NCBI GenBank assembly: GCA_029706075.1
Contig: JAINUG010000052.1
Location: 485,001-549,000 of the forward strand
Length of the DNA stretch: 64,000 bases
Direction of reading: 5' to 3'
Source: Aldrovandia affinis
Taxonomy: Eukaryota; Chordata; Actinopteri; Notacanthiformes; Halosauridae
Made by a program: the position numbers and the translations under genes. Of this stretch, positions 1 through 10,905 are shown piece after piece. Positions within the stretch are counted from its first letter, which is position 1, and each line of letters begins with the position of its first letter. The notes below the pieces were generated by a model. It searched no databases. It had not been told where the DNA came from and saw only the letters and a program-made list of their open reading frames with translations.

Positions 1-1460
1 TATACACAGAGGGTATAATAAATATTCACCCCCTTTGGCATTTTTGACATTTTATTTTCTTATATGGAATCAAAATGGATTTAATTGGGATTAAATCAAT
101 TTTGTGTCAATCTTGCCACTGATCAACACAAACTACTCTATAATGTCAAATAAAAAAGCAACTAAAGCTTTTTGTTAATTAATTACAAATATAAAACACA
201 ATGATAGATTACATATGTATTCACCCCCATTGAATTAATACTTGGTAGAAGCACCTTTAACTGCAATTACAGCTGTGAGTCTGTTTGAGTAAGTCTCTAC
301 CAGCTTTGCACATCTGGACATTGCAATTTTCGCCCATTCTTCTTTACAAAATTGCTTGAGCTCCATCAGCTTGGATGGGGACTGGCAATTTTAAAATCTT
401 TCCACAGATTCTCAATGGGATTAAGGTCTGGGCTTTCATTCGGCCACTCCAGGACATAGATTTCTTTGTTTTTAAACCGCTCCAATGTGGCTTTTGCTGT
501 GGGACAATCTTCTCCCAAGTCTCTTGCAGACTGCAGCAGGTTTTCCTCCAAGATGTGTCCATATGTTGTTCCATCCATCCATCCATCCATCCATTGTCTA
601 AGCCGCTTATTCCTGGTCAGGGTCGCGGGGGGGTGCTGGAGCCTATCCCAGCATGCGTTCCGGGCGAGAGGCAGGAATACACCCTGGACAGGTCGCCAAT
701 CCATCGCAGGGCACACACACCATTCACTCACACACTCATACCTACGGGCAATTTAGACTCTCCAATTAGCCTAACGTGCATGTCTTTGGACTGTGGGAAG
801 AAACCGGAGTACCCGGAGGAAACCCACGCGGACACGGGGAGAACATGCAAACTCCGCACAGAAAGGCCCCCGGCCTGGATGTTCCATCCATTTAGCTCTT
901 TATTTTGCCAAGTTTTAGAGTTTCTGAAGCAAAGAAGCATCACCATAGCACTAGGCTCCCACCACCATGTCTCATGGTAGATATAGTGTTCTTGGCATGA
1001 TGCACAGTGTTAGGCTTTCTCCAAACATAACTCCTAACGTTGATGCCAAAAAGTTCAATCTTGGTTTCATCAGACCATAGAGTCTTCCTCCACTTGGTTT
1101 GAGAGTCTCCCACGTGCCTTCTGACAAACTCTTGTCAGGATTTCATGTGAGTTTTCTTCAACAATGGCTTTCTTTTTGCCATCCTCCCTAAAGTGCAGAT
1201 TTGTGAAGCGCCCAGGCTATTGTTATCCCATGGACAGTTTCTCCTATCTCTGCTATGTAACTCCATTTGAGTTGCCATAGACCTCTTGGTGACCTCCCTT
1301 ACAAATGCCCTTCTCGCACAGATGCTTAGTTTTGGAGGACGGCCTGTTCAAATTCAGCAAATTCACAGTTGTGCTATATTCTCTCCATTTATTGGATGAA
1401 TGGTAGCATGAAGAAAAAGGTTTAAAGAGGTGCACAGCCTGAAAACTCATTTTTCATACG
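1..1460 (-). mobile_element. Degenerate Tc1/mariner-like transposon, minus strand
   Basis: Read on the minus strand this encodes a decayed DDE transposase, the enzyme that cuts and pastes a Tc1-type element at TA. In coding order I see a weak N-terminal helix-turn-helix region (about 1450-1250), the first catalytic Asp in a [11 protein letters not shown] motif (about 1080-1048), and the third catalytic residue in [11 protein letters not shown] (about 450-410). The frame has several breaks. The 3' terminal repeat starts at base 1 (tatacacagagggt) and may extend out of the window. The matching 5' terminal repeat is not visible near 1460, so that end looks truncated. A V-SINE is inserted between the second- and third-motif regions. 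Confidence 0.8.
578..880 (-). mobile_element. V-SINE (DANA/Mermaid-like), 5'-truncated
   Basis: This is a minus-strand copy of the SINE seen complete at 15689-16056. It keeps the ATGG-repeat tail (here ccat repeats at the left edge) and the strongly conserved central domain containing ctttggactgtgggaag. It lacks the tRNA-like head. Flanking gttccatcca at 568-577 and 881-890 is a likely target-site duplication, although the tail itself is built from the same word. It sits inside the Tc1 element, so it is younger than that element. Confidence 0.85.
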
Positions 1461-3179
1461 ATTGAGATGTCTTCCTTCTTGGATTTCTAATGCTCGTAAA
1501 TAGGTAAACAGAAGTAAACGACCTGGAATGGGCCTAAACAACACATTTGTCCCAACATAAAGCAGACTTTCAGACACCCACTAACCCCACAGGTGGAGGG
1601 TCGGAAAGGCGTCCGCCCAAGGCCAGCCACATCGAGAGGTTCTCTCTCTTATGCTCGGTGCCTGAGCGATTATTAAATATGAGTTAATTCAGCTCATGCC
1701 TCACTCTCACCCATGGTATTGAACTGTGAGACAGCCATTTCCATTATACCTGAGCAAGCGTTTTCCCCAACAACACACAGTTATTGTGCTTTGGTTGCTC
1801 TGTTCTGCTCTTTATCACTCAAGAACACTTGTTGGCACACACATGTTATAACAAGAATGAAACGTTTATGGGAGCCAAAGAAAACGTCAACTTGTTATTC
1901 CAGGTAAGGCCTATTCTTTACCTCATCCCTGACGCCTCATCTCTGCTTCTTTGCAATGTGAGAGAGGTATATCTGGGCAGCAACCTAGCTGCAGATGGAC
2001 GGTCACACAAACCAAATGACAGTTGGGGAGCGCTGTAATGAAGGTGCAGCAAGGGCCTGCCAAAACCACTGTAACTGGTGCGCAGAGCCCTGATTGGGTG
2101 TTGAGATGTAACCCCTTGAGGGGGAAAATTACAGGGGATTGTTAATGCAACCGGAATCAGGCCACAGGGGCAAGTTGGCCTGCTCGCTTATATTCGAGAA
2201 CAAGACTGTGCTACCATTACAATTTGTGCCACCGAATGCCCTAAATAAATATAATGTATTTATGCTGTTAATAAACCATTAATATGTTATCATTCACATT
2301 TATGAATGTAATTTATTAATGTTATTTAAATCAATCAGTCTACAGTGTCTGTTATTAACATCAAGGGCTCTTTGTTGCCTGTCTTATTTACCCTTTGTAA
2401 ATGTTGTGTCCATGCTCATCCAACACCATTTGATGCTATAAAGCATTAGTTTATTTATTTTCGCAGTGCTTCCTTGAAAGTCATTTTTAAGGGGTGAGCT
2501 CCATGGTGGTGGGTGCACATCAAATGCCTCTGGGGTTGATCCCATCATCCGTATAGGATTTCCAGTACCTGGTATTGAATTTTATAATGAGCCTGTTTGC
2601 AGCACACAAATAATAATCTTTCTCAAGGGAACAGCAAGCGTCGCTAAATTCACAAGCACCACAACACACTCAATGCATAATAATTTGTCAAATAAGTCAA
2701 CTATAGAAAAAATGCATAATGTGCAGTACAATAGGCCCCACTCCTCCAATGTGTACATTATGCTTATATGGCATTACCTTTGTAAATAGTTATTGTTCAT
2801 ATCCCCGCTCTTAGCTTTCCAGCCTTCAATGATATGTACAAATCAGATTTCATGTGACTAAATCTACAAAAAAGAAAAAAAAATGCTAGCCTTTTCAAAC
2901 GCGGATAATGCACACAATATTGTACGAGGGGAATGGCGCTTCTGCAATTGGCAGAGGTCTTGCCATACTGATGAGAATGGTTGCCTAGCAACTGCATTTA
3001 AGGGGGCTCCGAGGTGTGAACCGCATTACAGAGTGGCTCAAGCACTCATGGCTAACGGGCGTTTTTACTTTCTGTGTGCCAGGACACGGAATGCTGCTCG
3101 ATATTTTGTGCACATGCAATGAAACATCTCTTTTTTTGTGATAGTTTTTTAAAACTGTGTATACATGCACACACATACA
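1461..3179. other. No gene recognised
   Basis: This is mixed-composition noncoding sequence. Open frames are short and resemble no family I know. AT-rich blocks occur near 2230-2480 and 2640-2720. No transposon ends, tRNA-like boxes or tandem arrays were seen. Confidence 0.5.
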
Positions 3180-3224
3180 GTAGACTCTACTACGGTAGAC
3201 TCTATTACGGTAGACTCTACTACG
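3180..3224. repeat. Short tandem repeat, 15 bp x 3
   Basis: There are three copies of gtagactctactacg with one base change in the second copy. The array directly abuts the left end of the next Tc1-like element. Confidence 0.9.
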
Positions 3225-4560
3225 TTTTTATTCACACCCTTGATAAAGATGAACAAAAGAGATCGTATACAATAAACTATATAAGTAATGAGGTATATTT
3301 TATGCTCAAAAAATGCTGAAAATTCCAAACCTACAATAATAATACAATTGTTCAGAAAAACATTTTGTTTTATTAATTTTTAAAAAATTCCAGAAAAAAT
3401 CTGGATCACAATTATTCACACCCCTAACTATTCTTTGAAATTGAATCCAACAAAAACGAATCTTCATAAATATATAACTTATTTGAAGTTGGAAGGTTAT
3501 GGAAATGGCCTACAATGGTTTTCTGTTTCCCTAGGATATGAAAAGGAGGGAACACACGTTTGAAATGCTGTGGTCAGCTATCATCACGGTGAAAGGCAAT
3601 TAACTCCCTGAAAGCATCAGACAAAAGGTTATTGACCCCTACTGATCAGGAGATGGCTACAAAAAAAATAGCTAAAAAGTTAAAGACTGCACTGTTGCGT
3701 CAATTATTCGTTATTTTAAGGGCACTGGAACAGTAGCTAACCTGCCAGGTAAAGGACACAAGTCCATCTTGCTGCCACGTGTAGTGAGATGGATGGTTTG
3801 AGAGGCAAAAAGAAGTCCAAGGGGCACAATTCAAGATCTCCAAAACAACCTGGCATCTTGGGGGTTACAAGGTGTCTAAAGCTACCACTCGACAACGCCT
3901 ACATAACAATGGCCTTTATGGCAGAGTTGCAAGAAGGAAGCCTCTTTTGAAGACCATTCACCAAAAAAGGCATCTTGAATTCTTACATATGAACAATTGG
4001 AACTGTGTTTGGTGGTCAGATGAAACAAAAATTGAGCTTTTTGGACATGCACATCAGCGTTATGTTCGGTGTCCAAAGAATGCAAGTGCATCTTGGCCGC
4101 AGATGGACCTTCCAACAAGACAATGATCCCAAACATACGTCCAAAGCAACTAATAAATGGTTGACAGAGCATAAGATCAATTACATGGCCATCTCAGTCT
4201 GCAGACCTGAATCCAATTGAACATTTGTGGTTTGAACAAAAAAAAAAGCAGTCCACAAACGTCAACCCAAGAATCTGGGATTAGAACTAGAACAATTCTG
4301 CATGGAGGAGTGGTTGAGGATCCGCCCCAAGAAGTTCCAAAACCTTGTGCGACACTACAGAAGGCGACTACTTGCTGTTTTAATGGCCATGGGAGGAACC
4401 ACAAAGTACTCATAACAGGGGTGTGAATATTTGAGATTATAGATTTTTCTGGGGGAAAAAAAATTGTGAACCGTGGTTCAATTGTGGTTTGTGCCAATGC
4501 ATTATTATTAAAGAATATAATTTTCTGCATTTTGTGAGCATAAAATAAAGTCTCACCCCC
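3225..4560 (+). mobile_element. Degenerate Tc1-like transposon, plus strand
   Basis: The ends are long inverted repeats. The block containing tattttatgctca at 3297-3430 reappears inverted at about 4430-4560, with inner copies of ttattcacacccct. The outer part of the right end is lost. The transposase is broken. The N-terminal helix-turn-helix region (about 3600-3730) is followed by [11 protein letters not shown] (about 4012-4045). About 60 codons of the glycine-rich segment are missing before [11 protein letters not shown] (about 4106-4140), and a frameshift precedes the third motif DLNPIEHLW (about 4206-4230). It differs in sequence from the intact element at 7274-8892, so it is another subfamily. 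Confidence 0.85.
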
Positions 4561-7271
4561 TCCCACCCCACATGACTTTGTCTCCCCAACCACATGAACT
4601 ACATCACTCTCCACCTAACTCACTACTAGCTCTTCTCCCCAGGGTACCCCATATGCATGTAAGGGACATCAAAGTTGTAAATAAAATACAATACAAAACA
4701 ATTAAACCATCTCTTATGATTTCTTCATCATTTTCAGAAGTTGTTTAGGTTTTACCTGCTAAGACTCTTTGTTTGAATGCGATCTTGGCCAGAGTTCAGA
4801 GCTCTGAGAAGCCTGAGACAACAAATATAATCCCTGGTAAAAAAAAATTAAGAAGAAACATTCCTCGAGTCTAGTACAAAAAAGGAGACTGATGGCATTG
4901 CATTGTGTGGGGACTGAACTTCAAATATAAGAGACTGAATTAAAAAGCTGGGCAATACAACAAGAGACTGAGTGAGTTTCCACCTCCTTAAACTGAGAAC
5001 CTTGATCCAACTGTGCAGATTTATGTGCCTGTAAACAGAAAGGTTGGCCAGATGTCAAAATATATCGCACAGAGCCTCTGATCTTACACCCTCTGTCTTG
5101 GGATATCTTTTGTCAGAGGAAAAACTCAAAAACCGTCTAAATTTTCATCCCTTGTGCAAGTCACAGAGAATCAGTTATTACTATATGGAAAAAATAAGCT
5201 TTTAAACATAAGCAGTCTAAGGTTATTTTATCAGCTCTGGCAATTGTTTACCATGTTGGTTTGTATCTATGCTAATGCACCAAGGAAGTGTTTAATCACA
5301 TCGAAATATGATGGTTGAGGATTATGATTATTAGTTTAATCAAAAATCAACTAGAAAACCTTGGTTGTGTATGTATCTTACTTACAATTGTGGCATGTAC
5401 AAATGTGACCGTTCTATGAACAATATGTTTGCAGCACCTAATTCGTATGAACTATAATGAATCAGGAACGCACATGTCTCTTTGACATTGAAGCGATGCT
5501 AAATATCTTGCTAAATATCTGTTAAAAAAAGCATTGTGTCTTCCTTGCAAAATGTGCTCCCTGCACGTTTTTTTTTTTGTTTGTTTTTTCTCTCCCTGTG
5601 CTGCTAATGTTGAAACAAACATCTTGTGAAAATCAGTACCTCTCCAATGCTTGCCTCTCAACTTGACTCTGCGCTTGGCTCTTTTTCCCCACCAAACTGG
5701 CCATCAGTTTAATCGCTAGGTACAGATGCTTCATCCCCAGACCGAACTGAGAAAATAAAGTGAAGCAGTCCATCTAACCTCGATCACGTGACCCATAACA
5801 GAACCCCCTGGGTGGAACGGAATCCCTGTTAACGTCAGGGAGTGTCAGAGTACGGGGGAGGGGGGCAGGGGGTCTGAATATGGGACTGTGGGGATGCCGT
5901 GGCCCTCTGTGTTCCCACTCTGTGCCATGGCCACATGTGACCCCCCGCTCTCCCATCACTGCTCAAGTCTCAGGTTGTGCGCTGGAGCAGACTGCCAGAA
6001 CTCAGTCATCTGCCAAAACAAAACGCTTTTTCCCTTTGAAACGCTCGCAGAGACGCACTGCTCAACCCAAAACAGTCCCTCTCCCCGCAACTGCACTTCT
6101 CTTGCCTGTCCATTTGTTTCTTTAACTCTGGTGTTCAGGCAAACATTTGGAAGTTTGTTTTACTTTGACTGTTTAATCATTGATGTTTCTCCTTTTGTTA
6201 GTATAAAAAATGTACCATAGTGCTCATGTACACATGCAGTCAGAGGTCTGGCCAAAGAGTTCGAGTCTGAAAGACCAAACACCAAGCAGGTCGAGGAATC
6301 AAGGGAGCGTTCTGTCTAACTGTTCAGGCATCCTGTTACTTTTGGCAGCGGATTACATTTTTTAAATTGAATTGCAGGGACCGCCAAATGTTTGATTTGA
6401 AGGAATTGCCTGCAATAGTAACATTTGATCAAAATGGTATCTAAATGTTAAGGACATAACACTGTAATAGTTGTTACGTGATGACTAATTGCCCATCCAC
6501 ATCCTCAACCCCCACCCCCACCCCCACTCTTAATTGAGGTTTACTCTTAAACTGAGGCTTACAACTCTTTCTAACCAACTCAAGGTTAAAGCAGGTTCAC
6601 AACTATTTAGACACCATAACTACGCATTCTGCAAGCCCACATCTACCTGCACATATGTGCACCATTGTACATGGCAAGCAAATGCGTGCAAGTATTTAAC
6701 ATAACACCTGTGCTTTTGTAACATGTATCTTTGTGCAAGAGTGTAAGAGCAGAACCATAGACATGCTGTGGAACAAGAGATGCGGTGTGTTACTGTTGTA
6801 AACATTAAGGTAAGGAGCTATGTGTATTAAGTGGCTAAACTTGTTTTATAAAAAACTATCTGAGTTGGGAATCGGTGATGCTGTATCTTTTTCTCTTACT
6901 GCTTCAGGCTCAAGATATTTGTTTATTTTCTCCCCAAGTCAACATATTTAATTTGATACATGCAGTAGTATTTGATAAGGATGTGAGTAACTTTGATTGC
7001 CACCACAATCTGTGACACAATAACTTCAGTCTGTAACAAACCATGAAAGGGTGCTCATTGTCACAAAGGGGAACCCAGTAATGCACTCCAACATGGTTTC
7101 AACCTCTTTGGTATACTCCAGATTTTTATACAACACAAAACAAAAAAAATAAAAAATACAGATAAAAAGTACAAAGTACAAAACAGATTATTGAGGATGC
7201 TTATGAAGTGTAGGGCTGATTTACAAATTCCATTAAAATGGTAACATGTACAGTACGTAACAATATAAATA
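4561..7271. other. No gene recognised
   Basis: This is noncoding sequence between two Tc1-like elements. It is AT-rich except for a GC-richer block at about 5780-6080. Frames of 60-110 codons occur there but show no family features and overlap on both strands. No RNA gene or mobile element was recognised. Confidence 0.45.
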
Positions 7272-7273
7272 TA

Positions 7274-7472
7274 CAATGGGGGAAATAAGTATTGAACACA
7301 TCAACATTTTGTCCAGTAAATGTATTGAGCCTATTTGAAATTTGAAATTTGCACCAGACTTTGGTATTAACTCAAAAAATCCAGACAAAAAATCTAAACA
7401 TTAAAGTCCATATATAAATAAAGTTATGTGTAATAAAGTGGAATGAAACAGGAAAAAAGTATTGAACACACT
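7274..7472 (+). repeat. Left terminal inverted repeat of the intact Tc1 element
   Basis: The outer direct-repeat word lies at about 7286-7300 and the inner one at about 7457-7472. The pair is mirrored in the right end. In this family these are the transposase binding sites. Confidence 0.88.
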
Positions 7473-7599
7473 AAGAAAAAGCAGTACACCACAGCAAGGA
7501 AAGGCAAGGAACCAGCTGAAAACCATAACTAATTAGGAGGCAACTCTACCTCCAATCTGTGCTAATTAATGTCAGCTGGGTTAGAATATATTGATGGGC

Positions 7600-7607
7600 T
7601 ATAAAAG
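7600..7607 (+). promoter_or_regulatory. TATA-like box before the transposase
   Basis: TATAAAAG lies about 40-50 bp before the likely start codon and just inside the left terminal repeat, where Tc1 elements usually keep their promoter. The role is inferred from position. Confidence 0.45.
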
Positions 7608-7649
7608 GTTTTTTTTGTTATCAAGGTGCCACACAAGAAACATCTAATG

Positions 7650-8672
7650 ATGGGTAAAAGCAAAGAGCTCTCTCAAGACCTTCGCAACCAGACTGTTGCA
7701 AAACATGAAAATGGAATTGGCTACAGACGTATTTCACAACTTCTGAATCTTCCAGTAAGCACCATTGGGGGCATTATCCGTAAGTGGAAGCAACATCACT
7801 CCACCATCAACCGGCCACGCACAGGAGCTCCTCGCAAGATTTCTGATCAGGGAGTCAGAAGGATACTTAGAAGAGTAGCCAAAGAGCCAAGGACCACTAG
7901 GAAAGCGCTCCAGAAAGACTTGGAGGCAGCAGGTACAACTGTGACAGAAAGGACAGTAGGCAATGCACTCCACCGCCATGGCCTCTGTGCACGCTCAGCC
8001 CGCAAGACTCCACTACTGAAAAAAAGACATGTTGAAGCTCGTTTAAAGTTTGCCAAACAACATTTGGACAAGCCAGTGAACTACTGGAACCATGTACTCT
8101 GGTCAGATGAGACCAAAATTGAACTTTTTGGCTGTCACACAACACACCATGTTTGGAGGAGAAATGGCACTGCACATCACCCGAATAACACTATACCAAC
8201 AGTGAAGTTTGGAGGTGGAAGTATCATGATGTGGGGCTGTTTCTCCTCTCGTGGTACTGGCAGACTTCATATCATTGAAGGAACAATGAATGGAGCCATG
8301 TACAGAGAGATTCTTGAGATTAACCTGCTGCCATCCACCAGGATGCTGAGGATGAGACGTGGGTGGACCTTCCAGCAGGACAACGATCCAAAGCATACAG
8401 CAAAGGAAACTCGCAATTGGTTTCAGAGAAAGAAAATCAACTTGTTGGAATGGCCCAGTCAATCACCTGACTTAAACCCAATTGAACATTTGTGGAAGCA
8501 TCTGAAGATCCAGATTCACAAGAGGGCCCCCCGCAATCTTCAAGATTTAAAGACAATCTGTGTAGAGGGATGGGCCAAAATCACACCTGAATACTGCGGG
8601 CGATTAGTTACTTCATACAGAAAGCGCCTTGAAGCTGTCATTACAAACAAAGGCTTCTCCACAAAGTATTGA
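7650..8672 (+). CDS. Tc1-like DD34E transposase, full length
   Basis: This encodes 340 residues, the usual length for a Tc1/Sleeping Beauty-type transposase, which binds the terminal repeats and moves the element by cut-and-paste into TA. The start is taken at MGKSKELS. Another ATG lies one codon upstream, and the frame is open further back to 7626 but only with a non-ATG start. Residues 9-50 and about 65-110 form the two paired-like helix-turn-helix regions, joined by a basic RPRTGAPRK segment. The catalytic residues are D153 (WSDETK), D244 (FQQDND) and E279 (SPDLNPIE), with exactly 34 residues between the last two. The glycine-rich box [10 protein letters not shown] lies at 188-197. The C-terminus is KGFSTKY, typical of the family. 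There is no internal stop or frameshift. A host-domesticated gene is unlikely because both terminal repeats and the TA duplications are present. Confidence 0.95.
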   Translation: MGKSKELSQDLRNQTVAKHENGIGYRRISQLLNLPVSTIGGIIRKWKQHHSTINRPRTGAPRKISDQGVRRILRRVAKEPRTTRKALQKDLEAAGTTVTERTVGNALHRHGLCARSARKTPLLKKRHVEARLKFAKQHLDKPVNYWNHVLWSDETKIELFGCHTTHHVWRRNGTAHHPNNTIPTVKFGGGSIMMWGCFSSRGTGRLHIIEGTMNGAMYREILEINLLPSTRMLRMRRGWTFQQDNDPKHTAKETRNWFQRKKINLLEWPSQSPDLNPIEHLWKHLKIQIHKRAPRNLQDLKTICVEGWAKITPEYCGRLVTSYRKRLEAVITNKGFSTKY

Positions 8673-8684
8673 ATTAATTTCAGT

Positions 8685-8892
8685 TAGTGTGTTCAATACT
8701 TTTTTCCTATGTCATTCCACTTTATTACACATACAGTAACTTTATTTACATATGGACCTTAATGTTTCGATTTTTTGTCTGGATTTCTTGAGTTAATACC
8801 AAAGTCTGGTGCAAATTTCACTTGAATGGCCTCATTGGAAATAGATTTACTGGGAAAAATGTTGATGTGTTCAATACTTATTTCCCCCATTG
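8685..8892 (-). repeat. Right terminal inverted repeat of the intact Tc1 element
   Basis: This is the inverse of 7274-7472 with a few short indels. The inner direct-repeat word begins 12-15 bases after the stop codon and the outer one ends at 8892. Confidence 0.88.
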
Positions 8893-8898
8893 TATGTA

Positions 8899-9236
8899 CA
8901 CTACCGGTCAAACGTTTTAGAACACCCCCATTTTCCAATTTTTTATGAAATTTAAGCAGTTCAAGTCCAGTGAATAACCTGAAATGGTACAAAGGTAAGC
9001 GGTAAACTGCCAGAGGTAAAAAATAAATAAATAAAAAATAAATAAAAAAGGTTTAGGTTAACAAAAATGGAAAAATAATGTAAGAGAGTTGGCGACTTGC
9101 ACAGAGTGACTGTTATGCCTGTAAAAGGGCCTTTTTTTATCATTCTGAAATTCACATTATTTTTCAGTTTTTGGTAACCTAAACCTTTTTCTTTTTTTTA
9201 CCTCTGGGGATGTTCTAAAACTTTTGACCAGTAGTG
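8899..9236. mobile_element. Non-autonomous Tc1-type MITE, 338 bp
   Basis: It is flanked by TA (8897-8898 and 9237-9238). It begins cactaccggtcaaacg and ends with the near-inverse ttttgaccagtagtg. A second inverted pair (gaggtaaaaa / aggtttaggtta) lies inside, so much of the element can fold back on itself. It has no transposase. The left half is nearly the same sequence as 57999-58190, next to a Tc1 transposase fragment, which suggests a common parent family. Confidence 0.85.
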
Positions 9237-9240
9237 TATA

Positions 9241-9442
9241 CAGTGCCACAGATCACTTTTCCAACCCTGTTATTCTAGTTTTTCATTTTTTATTAATTAT
9301 TAGAAATTTAGCCCTTTTTTTCACTTGAATGTTGTAAGGCAAAATGTGTAAATAAAGCTGGAAAAAGATGGATTTTATGTACTTTCATTTCAGTAAAAAA
9401 AAGATTATTTCAAAAGGGTATGATGACTTTCTATAGGCACTG
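9241..9442. mobile_element. Short TA-flanked element, 202 bp
   Basis: It begins cagtgcc and ends ggcactg, with TA on both outer sides (9239-9240 and 9443-9444). Only these few bases are clearly inverted. The right half (cttttgaaat...ctataggcactg) has the look of a Tc1-type terminus. It is probably an internally deleted Tc1 derivative. Confidence 0.6.
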
Positions 9443-9446
9443 TATA

Positions 9447-9592
9447 TGCTATTTAGCAGACGCTTTTATCCAAAGTGACTAACAGTAGTGAATGCATACA
9501 TTTTTCAGTACATGTGGTCCCCAATGGGAATCAAACCCACAACCTGAACGTTGTTACCGCAATGCTCTACCTACTGAGCCACACAGAACCAC
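9447..9592 (-). mobile_element. tRNA-derived SINE with L2-like 3' tail (family A)
   Basis: Read on the minus strand it starts with a tRNA-like head with an A box (tggctcagtaggtagagc) and a B box (GGTTTGATTCC). It ends in a tail related to aagtcgctttggataaaagc, a stem-loop also found at the 3' end of the L2 copies in this window. The shared tail implies mobilisation by an L2-type LINE (established principle; the pairing here is inferred). Other copies lie at 13622, 36595 and 58998. Confidence 0.85.
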
Positions 9593-10767
9593 CAGCCACA
9601 GCTTCTCCACTAGCTTCTCCGTTACCTTCTCCACTAGCCCCTGTGCTAGCCTTGTCTACAAGCTTCTCCATTAGCTTATCTGTAAGCCTCTCCTTATTCT
9701 TGACCTTATCTATGTGCCATAGCTAACAGTTTTAGCTGATTTTGCAAGCCTTTGCTCAGGTGCACCCAACACTGGAAACCTTCATATTTGCTACAATGTG
9801 GAAACCATGGGAACCACAATTTCCACCATTCTGTTGGGTGTCCCACTATAGCATCCACACTTTTAGCAGGGGCATGTATAAATAGTACAAAATGGGCCTT
9901 CTTGGTGCCATTAGATGATTATTTTGTTATTATTCCTACCCATCATTCTTTACATTTTTAATCTAATTGTATAATGTATTTTTAATTGTTTATTCATTCA
10001 TTATTTTTTGTCAAAGAAATCCAAGGTCCTGATCTAGCTATTTTCAGAGACTTGGATAAAATGGCTGTTTTTGAAGTGGCTGTTTTCAGAGACTTGGATA
10101 AGATGGCTGTTTTCAGAGTCTTGCATATCATCGTTGATCAGGTACAGTTCTTTTGTGAATGCACCACGAGGAAAGTAACCACCTCAGCATTTAGGAGAAG
10201 ATGATTGACATAACAATTTTGAAACATAGCTCAAATCTTGGTCAAGTTACCGGGCCAATCAACCCTAAGCACTCCAAATGTACATTGGATATCCATCATA
10301 CTCCTGTGCAGGGGTTAATTAAATGTGATAATATACCCCCTAATGTGGAGCTACAAGCTTCCTCAGCTTCCTGTTGGCTGTTACTATTTCTCCACTGTTA
10401 TTTTGACCACAGTCAAAGTCAAGCACCTATTCCATATTACGATCATACACACGTCCCATACAAATCGCTATTAATTCAGGTCACAAAGCCTGCACAAACC
10501 GCTGTTAATTCAGGTCACAAAGCTTGCACAAGCTGCTAGCTGTCAGCTTAACTCTACAATTATATTTATCCTGCATAATGAGGCTTTGGCCTTTGCTGTT
10601 GTCTCTACATGGTGAAAGTAAAATATATATATCCCTGTGTGCTCATAGACGCCGTGCAATGGCAACAACTAGGAGGAGATATATGACAGGATCCTCACCA
10701 AAGATGTGCATTACCCAAGCTTCCTTTCCAAAGAGGCTGTCCTGATCATCCAAAAGGTGAATCCTGT
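9593..10767. other. No gene; small degenerate repeats
   Basis: At 9600-9700 there is a loose repeat of words like ctagcttctcca. At about 10468-10536 a 37-bp unit (ttaattcaggtcacaaagc core) occurs twice. Nothing else was recognised. Confidence 0.5.
10041..10122. repeat. Imperfect tandem duplication, about 46 bp x 2
   Basis: The block cagagacttggataaaatgg with its flanks is repeated with one base change and a short spacer. Confidence 0.75.
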
Positions 10768-10905
10768 GACTGTACCTTCAACTGTCCAAGCCCATGATTA
10801 CTCTGGGACTGTACCATCCACAGTCCACCCCCATGATTACTCTGGGACTATACCACTCACTGTCCACCCCCATGATTACTCTGGGACTGTACCATCCACT
10901 GTCCA
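10768..10905. repeat. 39-bp minisatellite, left part
   Basis: There are about 3.5 units of a 39-bp repeat with core cccccatgattactctggg. The same array resumes at 13167 after the L2 insertions, so this is one array cut in two. Confidence 0.92.

Larger units (their letters stand above)
7274..8892 (+). mobile_element. Apparently intact Tc1-like (DD34E) transposon
   Basis: A 1,619-bp element is flanked on both sides by TA (7272-7273 and 8893-8894), the Tc1 target duplication. It starts caatgggggaaataag and ends with the inverse. Both ends are inverted repeats of about 200 bp, roughly 90% alike by eye. Each carries an outer and an inner copy of the word aagtattgaacaca, the IR/DR arrangement of Tc1 elements such as Sleeping Beauty. 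The single transposase frame is uninterrupted. This is the only element in the window with both ends and a full reading frame. Whether it is active cannot be told from sequence alone. Confidence 0.93.

Noticed and set aside
375-980. Open frame of about 200 codons on the plus strand
   Set aside because: It is antisense to the Tc1 transposase remnant and crosses the inserted SINE.
5774-6220. GC-richer block with frames on both strands as a possible exon or promoter island
   Set aside because: Short overlapping frames, no splice signals in agreement and no known motif.
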